A stretch of 64,000 bases of DNA, from positions 373,653-437,652 of the forward strand of contig JACEVL010000947.1 of assembly GCA_020284085.1 (NCBI GenBank), written 5' to 3'. Every line of letters begins with the position of its first letter. The stretch's first letter is position 1. The notes under the pieces are model-generated. The model made no database searches. It was not told the DNA's origin and saw nothing but the letters and a program-made list of their open reading frames with translations. Below are positions 34,266 through 46,385 of this stretch, in pieces. This DNA comes from Aporrectodea caliginosa (Eukaryota > Annelida > Clitellata > Crassiclitellata > Lumbricidae). The position numbers and the translations under genes were made by a program.

Positions 34266-35531
34266 AGTGCCCTAACAATTGGATACTGAAGGACGGCGTC
34301 TGCTACTATGCATCTATTGGTCTGGCGGTTAATGAAACAACTGCCGAGAGCAACTGTGAACAGATGAACTCTTCGTTGGTCACCATCAGCAGTCAAGAAC
34401 TTAACAGTTTCATCACCAACATCTCGTATGCCTATACATTACGCTAGATCTGTTCAACATCAATGTAATGAAATTTCCTAATCTGCCTGGAAGAAACCAA
34501 CTAAAATGGGTTAATGTACACCAAGTCTGGTTTGTTTTACCTGGGGACTATTATTACTGAATTCATTATTATTACTGAATTCATTATTATTACTGAATTC
34601 ATTATTCATTGTCGAATTCATTGTCGTTGGCTGCGTTATGACAGCCAGTTTTGAATAAACGAAAATACAATACAATACAATTATTACTGAATTCAGTAAT
34701 AATAGTTCCAGTTTTTTGATGGACTAGTCACTAGTGCTTCTCTAGAAGTCTTTTGATTGTTTGTGGATTTAGTTATTGAATGGCAAAAATTGGTCTTTGT
34801 TCTTCTGTATAGCGATCTTAATTCCGATGACTACTAAATGTGAATTTGCCCAATCGTCGACTAACGCAACACGTAACGAAATGGTTGACCCCTGTTGGAT
34901 TGTTTTTGTTGTTGTGTTTCTGCCTTAGACGAACATTATTTATATATTCACTTAATAACTACCTTCACTGAAGTGACGAAATCCATGTTGCATTTAGCAA
35001 TGGGGGCCGGGGTAGGAGTATTGTCTATGTGTGATATCTTCTTGGGCTTGTATAATTATTTTGCTGTAGGATATAAGACTTTTTGTGTTAGTCTACCAGA
35101 CAATCAGTGTGGTTATCTTCACCAGGTTCAAATACCCACCGATCTAATAATTGAAAGGCCTTAGAACTTGCCTATTAATTATTTTTTACCCAGGATCTTG
35201 TACAATGATCAAATGGTTAACCCAAGTATCTTGTAGACTCAACGAATGTTTCACTGAATCACTCTGCTAACCCATTCTGCGCTTGAATATTTCCAGAGCT
35301 GCTGTCTCAGGACATGATTACTGGATCGGTCTTCACAAGAGGAACTGTACTCCGTCTGGAGAGACCTACTGGTTGGATGGCAGCCTAGCGGAGTATCGTA
35401 ACTGGTCGCCATTGGACGGTGAACCGAACGAATTCGTCTGCTGCGTGCGTCTGCTGCCATCTGGCGAATGGAGAGACAGAACCTGCAGCGGAGAGTTCGA
35501 ATACATCTGTCAGATGAAGTTGCGCCCATAG
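34266..35531 (+). CDS. C-type lectin domain, two exons (5' exons unknown)
   Basis: Exons 34266-34425 and 35297-35531 join in phase. They encode about 131 residues of a C-type lectin domain: CPNNWILKDGVCYYA, then SSLVTISSQELNSF, DYWIGLHKRNC, YWLDGSLAEYRNW, GEPNEFVCCVRL and WRDRTC, ending CQMKLRP and a stop at 35531. Unlike the tandem copies it has the canonical EPN motif of mannose-type calcium sites. Position and phase of the internal intron match those of the tandem genes, so they are relatives. The first exon opens in phase 1 and needs an upstream exon. The nearest in-phase donor I found is LRR exon 6; a signal-peptide exon was not found. Acceptor GAGCAG, donor GTATGC, second acceptor TTCCAG. 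Confidence 0.75.
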
Positions 35532-35594
35532 GCTTTCAATTCTTTAAGTCCGTCGTCTCCTCTTTCTATCTGCGGTCTCTCCTCTTCGTTGCCA

Positions 35595-35712
35595 TAGTCC
35601 TCAACATCATCATCGTCGTCATCACCATTGTGGTGGTGGTCGTCGTCGTCATCATCATCATCGTCATCGTCATCATCATCATCATTATCATCATCATCAT
35701 CATCATCATCAT
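35595..35712. repeat. (ATC)n / (GTC)n microsatellite
   Basis: Imperfect ATC and GTC trinucleotide repeats shortly after the lectin stop, probably in its 3' UTR. The poly-Ile, Asp or Met frames are artefacts. Confidence 0.9.
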
Positions 35713-36530
35713 GAAACACCACCGTGAGGGCCCGTGGTGACAGCCTGACACCCACATTATTAGAAGAACAGTCTGAAGTTCTGAACAGAATCTAATTGAT
35801 GGGCCCATAAGAACTTAGTAGCCCCGGAGCGGTGGACCGGCTGCACCCCCTTTCACAGGCCCTGTATTTACCGATCACAGTATAACCTACCACTTGCTGA
35901 TTCCGGAGCGTCATACCAATTTCGAATGTATCACTGGATACGTGGATCAACGATCGAACAATTTACCTATTTCACTCCATATTCAGGAATGTTAATGGAA
36001 AGATTCGACGTTGGCAGCAAACGCTGTTATGAATGGTTAGGTTTTCCCTCACAACCAGTGCTACGAATGGCTTTTACGTGTCCTTGAAGATAGGCCCCTG
36101 ATTGACTTTTGGACATTTAATACCTTATGTAATATATGAGCTTCGAAGTGTACGTCTAGCCAGTGCATATTTATAACTAGCTATAACTACTGAGAGCGCA
36201 TTTGTCCCAGTAGATTACAGTGTGGATAGCTTGAAGGGGCGCTGCGTTTATCCCAGGTAATACTCTACTTTCATGTTAGTTTCCAATAACATTGGATGTA
36301 GAGTAGCAGACTGTCCCATAGTTCAAATCCGTTAAAATATGCACTGTGTCTAGCCGCACCTAGTTTAAATGGCGTATAAATTAAAGGACTACTTTAAACG
36401 ACTGTGTATGATGTAGGCCTATCATATATTACCAGTAACTATGATGGTGTTGCAATTTTGCGCATGCACATACATCACCGGTGCACGTGGTCGACCAGAG
36501 GAGCTGTACTACGAGGCACTTGAATGAGGT
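35713..36530. other. Intergenic, no gene seen
   Basis: Only an L2-tail-like GCTTGAAGGGGCGCTGCG near 36227 is recognisable. Confidence 0.5.
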
Positions 36531-36532
36531 CC

Positions 36533-37510
36533 TAATACACTGTGTCCGGAAAAAAGGGACCCTTTTGGTAATTATGAAAATAAAGTAGTAAATGTTCATT
36601 AGATTTTTAAAATTCCAAGACTGTTTTAATCCTGGGATAATTTGCTCCCACTGGATAAAGTATGAAAGTTTTTGTTATTTAATAATGACGTCATAATGAC
36701 GTCATTTTCATCAAAATTCAAGTGTCAAGGACGGCACAAAAATCTTGTTTTCGTTAAAATTTTCAATAGGTTTTTAAACTGTCATTTATCAATTATAAAG
36801 TTTAGTTTAATTAACTAATTTTTACATTTCAATAATATTAGACTACAAGGCGTGCTCAAAGTGTCCACCTTCTGCCTCAACACAAGCTTCAAGACGAGCG
36901 CGCCATGAGGTCCAATAGCAGCAGCGATAACCAGCTGATCAAATTCATCCCAGGCATTAACAATACGCGCACGGAGTTCTTCAATATCTCTTATCTTTGT
37001 CCTGTAAAGCTTCTATTGGATTAGTCTATCAAATCTTGTAATCAACAGTGGATTAAAGTTCGAGGCTGTTTGGCAGGAAGATTAGAGGCATGAAATCCAG
37101 AGAATGTGCTTTGTCCAGTTCAGCAGTTTCACGAGCTCAGTGAGCTGGAGCGCCATCTTGTTGGAATGTGTAATAATCCGAATATACCCTGGATTTCACA
37201 ACAATTTTTCCGACAGCAAACAATCACGGTAAAAAGTTCCACTTATTTTCCCGCCTGGTTCTGTTAAATGGATTTCCGTTTTACGACGATCCGATCATCC
37301 GACGCACCTAATTTTTTGTCATACTTAAATTTTGATGCGAATGACGTCATTATGACGTAATTATTTGATGACAGGAAATTTTACATTTTAACCATGTTAG
37401 CAAATTATGTCAGGATTAAAATGGTTTTGGAATTCTTAAAATCGATGAATATTCACTAGTGCATTTTCATGGTCGACAAAAGGGGTCCCTGTACTACGGG
37501 ACACTATGAG
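36533..37510 (-). mobile_element. Decayed mariner-like (Tc1/IS630 superfamily) transposon
   Basis: Long terminal inverted repeats of about 200 bp: CACTGTGTCCGG at the left and, reversed, AGTGTCCCGTAG at the right, both soon followed by AGGGACC and later a TGACGTCATTATGACGTCAT-like block. The minus strand holds a broken DDE transposase: GKISGTFYRDCLL (about 37230), the catalytic-Asp motif FQQDGAPAH (37167-37141), NAWDEFDQL (about 36955) and the end GGHFEHAL before a stop near 36843. Several stops and frameshifts make it inactive. The N-terminal half of the transposase is missing, so the copy is internally deleted. Confidence 0.85.
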
Positions 37511-39350
37511 TAAATATAAGCGTAGTCTACGTTCAACTGACGGCGGCAGAGGGATTCGATTCTCAGTTTTCTCGACGGACACAAAACAGAGACCGATTGG
37601 TTTTTTCTCTCGACAAATGAGAAGGTAATTTTCGAGACATATATATCTACTGAGCGGGGCGTGCTATATGTTCCCTATTGCCCGTGCATACTATGTCCCA
37701 ACTGAACTAAGCAGAATCGAGAAATTAACACCTAATGTCAGTGGTTTACCCCATGATCGATCTGGAACGGGCTCCCTTTGGTCACTGCAATTGGCATTTG
37801 ATCCAAGTAATCGATTCAGCAATTAGTCTGAGTGGTGAGCTCGTCTTTGTCCGTGTTTTGAAGCCAAAGGAGGGAATTTTGAACACACATTATAACTAAC
37901 AAATGATAGTTATCTGATTCATTTCCTATAAACTGAAGTTTCTCCATGTTTCATTAAAATGTAAAAATTATTACATAAATTATTGCAGCAATAGGAGAGG
38001 TTCGGTTTTTTTCCGTTCACCGTGTAGGCCTATATGTATACGGTGATTTTTCTCCAAGAATACCTGCCCTTATTACCAACTTACGAACATCTCAGATTGC
38101 ATAAATAAGTTCGCCGCACACACCGTTACATGTACTTCACCGTCAAGCAGTCCATCGTAGATGGAAGAAACAGCGTCCTGATGTTTCTCGAGCTCGAGCT
38201 ATCAGGTCTGTGGAGGACAGGAATCGTCGCTTGCTGCATGGTATACCATGGTCGTAAAGCCTCTCTTGATTGAGGTTGATACCATTCCAAAGGCTGTGAC
38301 TAATATTTAGACAGAAATGAGTAGGCCTATGCAAATGTTATTACAGTACATGTAGGCCTAAGTGCCGTTGTGACGTCACCGATAATTCGTTCGCGTCAAA
38401 ACTTTCATAGAATCGAGTAAATTATGGCCATGCTGTGTTTAAAGTGAATCGGATGAGGGTTCGCATTTACGGAGTGTTGCATCTCCTCTGCCCTGCACTT
38501 CGCCCTTAACGCTAGACTGCACAACAATGACAGTAGTCTGCGATACAGCCACTGTTACAGAGAATACAAAACAGACACGCCCAGACAGGATTGAATCGCG
38601 CGTAGAGCTGTCGACGGTTCCTGCTCAAATATGCAGTTTGCACAACAGGTTTTGCACGTTGCCTGGCGCTCTGGAAATGAAAATGAGAAAAGCCATTCAT
38701 ATAAATTATTTCATCGGAACAATGCAGATTAGACAAATCGTGGATCGTCTTTTATTGACGCAGTGGAACAAGGCCCAACGCTGTGACTCGACGAGTGCTC
38801 GAAGTCTGACGGTATGAAACGGTATGCCATATACTGGCACCTCTCCTGGCAGGCTCAAAGCATACCGGTAACTCCAGGCGAAAAATCCATGCTGGTAGGG
38901 AAGGGGAACGGCTCTTATATCAATACCGGCACCTCTTGTTTCCCACTTCGACCTCTGGACTCGACGGTGCATTAGGATAACAGGGCAATAATTCCGATAG
39001 GCCTGCTCTTTTGTCTAATCCTAACAGTTGTATGCGAACGTGAGCCATTGTTTCGAAACACCTATTTGTTGCTGCCGCAAGCAGGAAAGTGAGCAGCTCA
39101 ACATTTATACTTCCGAGCTGTGCTTGCTAACATACATGCTGATATAACTATAAGCCTCTTCTAGTCAACTAAACCCAATTCAACAAGACTAGTGAGGCGC
39201 ACCCACGTATTGGCAACTCAGAACTAGAGATAGTCTGACGCTTTCTAAGATCAAGCTGAAGTTTCAACTACGCATTGCTAAGAAAGGCTGATTTCTTAGC
39301 TTTCTTGAGGAAAAAGGAAACGGTATGAAAAATGTATCCGTTTTTATCAC
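37511..39350. other. Intergenic, no gene supported
   Basis: Several short overlapping frames on both strands (38140-38970) have no recognisable domain. No terminal repeats noticed. Confidence 0.45.
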
Positions 39351-39352
39351 TA

Positions 39353-39668
<316 letters not shown>

Positions 39669-39789
39669 TCATCCATCATTTTCAATGATCCCTAGTCAGA
39701 ATGATGCATCCTAAAAATTCAATACAGTAAATCGGGATGTAATGGGCCCACCCAGAAAGATAAAGGCCCTGCTGAATACGAGTAGCCCA

Positions 39790-40195
39790 TTAATAATAAT
39801 AATAATAATAACAGTGACAATTTATATGGCGCCGTAACACAGCCATGCCGTTACAAGGGCGCCTCACAGTCAACTAACAGCAGGGTAGGCCTTACAGAAC
39901 AAATAAGTCTTGAGTCCAGATTTGAAAGAGTCAACTGTGTTAGCCGCTAGCAGGGTAGGAGGAAGACCGTTCCAGCATCTGGGGCCGGCCGCCGAGAAAG
40001 CGCGATCGCCAAAACGGGTTTTCATCCGTTTTACGCGAAGATCGCTTTTCTCGAGCGATCGGAGTCGCAACCCGGAGGCGGAAGAATGCGTCCCGATACA
40101 GTAATCGCGCAAATACTCAGGCGCGGCCCCATGAAGTGACTTGTAGACCAACAAACAGATTTTGAACTCAATACGCATTAACACATGACTATGAG
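39790..40195 (-). mobile_element. L2-like LINE 3' fragment with (TTA)n tail
   Basis: The minus-strand frame 40184-39870 reads FKICLLVYKSLHGAAPEYL, then RFGDRAFSAAGPRCWNGLPP and FKSGLKTYLFCKAYP, a clean L2/CR1 reverse-transcriptase C-terminus with the stop retained. The 3' UTR ends GGCGCCATATAAATTGTCAC and a TTA-type tail at 39790-39812. It is 5'-truncated, so it is a dead retrocopy although this piece is still open. Confidence 0.88.
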
Positions 40196-40499
40196 ATGAC
40201 TATTAACGTCGCAATATTATAGGCCTTAAGATAATTTTAAGAGCAAACTATAATGTAGCAAAGATAAAAGATTATTCAGATTCAACGACGTTTTTGTTCT
40301 TAAAATTGATAAGAAAAATAAGTAAGAAATTAAACTATGATGTGCATCATCGCAAGGAGCATTAAGTACAGTCGCATCTGCCGTTCAAAAATAGCTGTAA
40401 GAAACCTTTCGACTCTGACAGTCTGTCTAATTACACACATATCTCAATTTTGAGTCTTGTATCTATAGCTTTAAACACGTAGTTATGAATGATGTGCAA

Positions 40500-40735
40500 A
40501 CTCACCTATAGCTATGCTGCCTTGGCTCAAAGCCGAGTATTTGCTGTGGCTGGTGCCTCTACTTGGAATGACCTTCCCCCTCACTAAGGGTTAAACTAAT
40601 GATTGGTTTTTCCTCACAGGTCTCTCGCGCTTTAAAGGCGTTTCTTTTCCCCCGGGGGTTTCGCGGTGACAACGCCTCTGAATAGTTATTCTGAAAGAGG
40701 CGCTATATAAATCTATAGATACGATACGATACTTT
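40500..40735 (+). mobile_element. L2-like LINE 3' fragment with (GATAC)n tail
   Basis: Residues SRVFAVAGASTWNDLPP, then frames break. It ends AAGAGGCGCTATATAAATCT with a GATAC repeat tail at 40715-40731. Confidence 0.8.
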
Positions 40736-41090
40736 CCAACTCACTAATATACATTATTAAAACGCAGGTTTCACTGAACGCAGTCTTAATAATGTTGTTC
40801 ATTAAAAGATCAGCTGTTCCATGGATACGCCATAATTATAGGGTGATAGCAATAACAAGAAGTTCTTCTTGACTTGTTGCTGCTTTGGTATAATTGTGGA
40901 CCAGTCTCTTCTTTTGCATCATCTCCAGCACTAGTTTGGGCTTTCTGACCCCGACTTGAATTAGTCTACGACCTACATGTATCGATCAGTGTATTTAAAT
41001 TGTAAACTATAATTTGTCTATTGTTTCTTGATATGTGGCGCCACGCAGGGTTCTGTGCTTGTCCTTTTTTTAAATTTAACTTACATTATG
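40736..41090. other. No gene seen
   Basis: A/T-rich spacer before the inverted repeat at 41092. Nothing recognisable. Confidence 0.5.
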
Positions 41091-41091
41091 A

Positions 41092-42845
<1,754 letters not shown>

Positions 42846-42849
42846 TATC

Positions 42850-43165
<316 letters not shown>

Positions 43166-43398
43166 ACAATAAGGACAATCATGCACTAGGGTATAATTTC
43201 TTTGCGAGTTATACTCCAATTTGTTTCATCTGACAGTTCTTCTTGTCACTCATCTGAGCAGCTGCTGTCCACTGCATTGAGAAGTGGAAGTCTTGGACAG
43301 CGGGTAAAAAATGAAAGTAATAAAGAAAATCGAGAAATACTCTGGGTTGCCATATTTACATCTTTTTCTGCCAATCTCCTTCGACTGGGTCCAGTTTA

Positions 43399-43860
43399 GG
43401 GTTGCCAGACGTCCGGCAAAAGGAGAACATGTCCTCCTATTTGGCCTCATGTCCTCTGTCCGGCAGGCAAAGCTAAAAACCTGGGAAATGTCCGGCTTTA
43501 GTATTTGTTGTATTGCGCCATCGGCTATTAATTTCATAGCAGTTTTCATGACTTTACACGCTCATGTTGTCCTTAAGTCCCCTCGGACCCTACCAGGCTA
43601 ACAGAGGATTTGCTGCGGAAATTTAGCTCCTCAGAGCTAACTGTATGTAATCACGAAAGTGCAATTGACTGATTATATAAATACTATGCAACATTATGAT
43701 AAAGGGCCTCAATTGGTTTAATTCAGGTTTCCAATGTGACTTTGTTTAATGGTTACTTAGGAGACCCTCTCACTCCGGAGTCCGAAGTGAAACATTGAAT
43801 GCTTTCTCCTTTGTCCGACTTTCTATGTACTCCTTAGGCTATCCATGTATCTGGCAACCC
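43399..43860 (+). mobile_element. hAT-like MITE, GGGTTGCCAG termini, about 460 bp
   Basis: Left end GGGTTGCCAGACGTCCGG; right end reversed GGGGTTGCCAGATACATG. Flanks CCAGTTTA and CCAGTCAA suggest an imperfect 8-bp duplication. The interior holds repeated TGTCCGGC/TGTCCTCC motifs. No transposase. Confidence 0.75.
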
Positions 43861-44079
43861 CAGTCAAGTTTCGTATAAGATTTTCAAATTTCTTTTTAGT
43901 TGCCTGCTTGGTAAAATAAAGTGCACACTGCACAGTTTACTCTTATGTTTGGTACTGATTCGTTAAAGATTAACATTTACCCAAGAAACCTCGTTGCAGA
44001 AATATTATAACGCCAACCATTTTAAAACGTTTTTCTGCTTTCTCTTCATTTGTCAGTTGCCCTACGGTGTGGAAACACA

Positions 44080-46247
44080 ATGACTACGATTGAAATCAAT
44101 GACCTCAGCATGCTTCTGTTCATCGCGGTTGTCCATCTAATTCTGGAACATTCCAAGTCGGATGTCGTTGTTGCCAATCAGCGGAAATCTTTCAAAGCGA
44201 TTAGATCTTCCAATCTGACGTCACTGTGTGCGATCGATACACCGACTGAGGTCATCAGGGTCGAGGATTTGAATCTTCCTACAAAAAACTTCGCTTCTCC
44301 TTCACCAGAAACGCTGTGTGCGTGGAAGTGCACGAGGGAAGCGAACTGCACCGGGTTCAACTGGAAACAGTGCAACAACGAATGCGAGTTCTATTCCTAT
44401 ATTCCGGAAACGTGCGAAGTGATATCGGGATGCACTCACTACGGGGTGTGTATTGGATTAAAGTACTATGTATGTATGTATTAAAGCATTTATATAGCGC
44501 CATCGAGAACCTCTAAATTTATCCTCCTATTGTCTAGCGCCACATTCTTGGCCACGTAGCGACACATGCCTTATCACAGTGATGGTTAGTTGATTTCATT
44601 GTGGAAAGACCAGTAACGATAACAACGGTTGTAAAAGTGGGAATAATGATGATAATAATTAGTATTTTTAGTAAAGGTAGTAGTAAATGTAATAGTGCTA
44701 TAGTTATTAAGCTAGGTAAATTATTAACTTTCAGTTCCTTAATCTCTCCATAATTGTTTGCAAATGCTCAAGCTCTGTTTAGATTTTTTGCTGTTTGCTC
44801 GTAGCTGTCTCAATTGATCCACAATCCTCTAGTTACGAGAAAATTCTAACGCGCAATCGCATCCTCTTATAGTAAAGTTTGAGACTTTTTTCAGGCCCTA
44901 CTTTATAATCCGGACTCCAGTTGCTGTCCTCTTTAATGAAATTTGCGCGTCTATTATACAGTTTCGAGTCCATGCACATTTTTAGGCCCTAATAAGGTCA
45001 TCCCTTTAAATCTTTTCTTTCTAGAAAATCGTTTAAAACCTTTCTTCACGTGACAGCTTGGCTAGACTTCTGAAGTGTTAGTTACCCTCTTTTGTACTTT
45101 TCTAGAAATTCAAAAATTTTTGTGTTAAGGTGTAAACCTTAAACCAATGTGACAAATGTGATGAACTAATAATTTTATGTGTAGTGTACGGTATATTTTT
45201 TTATCGATCTAATGAAAACTTCTTTTATCTTTCCAAAAACTGCATTACCTCATTTATTGTTTTTCTACATTGCTGAGTCCTCTTCAAATCTTCTTCTAGG
45301 CTAATTCCGTCCATTTCATCCATAAGAAAAATATTTCTTGTGTATAATTTGCCTTACTTATTTAGAAGCGTAGATTTTTAGATGCATTATTTTACCAGTT
45401 TTCTATCTAGTCTAAATACTTCTGCAAAATCTCTTTGTTTTTTTGCGTTATATATTTTCTCCATACTTTGTATTATCAGCAAACATCTTCACTGAACTTT
45501 CAATTATATCTGTTATTTCGTTAATATGCATGAAAATTGATAATGGCAATTAAACTGATTATTGAAGAACTCCGTTGAGTGGTAATAGAAATAATAGAAA
45601 TAATCATATTAGGCTAATAGCCTAGTAACTGTAACAGTAACACTGTAAAAAGAATAATTGCGATACTAATTGTTATTGCAACAGTGCAAGTAACAGCAAT
45701 CATTTTCTTCTGTGATTTCAGTTAAATAGCTCAACCGGATACAAAAGCTGCCAAGAAACACCAGTGCGAAGTATGTAGCTTTAACATTATGAACTAATAC
45801 CTCCTTTAATATCGCATATAATTTATTCCGACTTTGAATAGAGTTTTCCCTTCATTTACGGTTATATTTGCGTCTCCGATTAACTCATTAAATGCAAATA
45901 GGTAATAATTATGCTACTGACTATCAGCTAACTGATCTAAGTAAACAACACCGTCCACCTGGTATACGAATCTTGGCGATTGCAGTAGGCCTATTAATCT
46001 TTAATAGCATATGTCCAGAGTACCGTGATGTTGTTAATGTGCGACATAAGTGTCTAGGACTCTAGATAATAATATTTGACGGAAGAGTTTAAGACTTTCA
46101 TGACATTAAGAACAGTTTCACAACTAGTTAGGTGCATATAGTCCTAAAACAACCGCCATGCAGCTGCACTACGGCCTTGGCAAAAACCAATTAAATTGTT
46201 GCCAAGAAAACAGCAAACTTGTTTGATGATGATGATGATGATGTTGT

Positions 46248-46312
<65 letters not shown>

Positions 46313-46315
46313 TTA

Positions 46316-46385
<70 letters not shown>

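Noticed and set aside
37141..37260. A working mariner transposase
   Set aside because: The DGAPAH motif is clear, but flanking stops, frameshifts and the missing N-terminal half show that it is dead.
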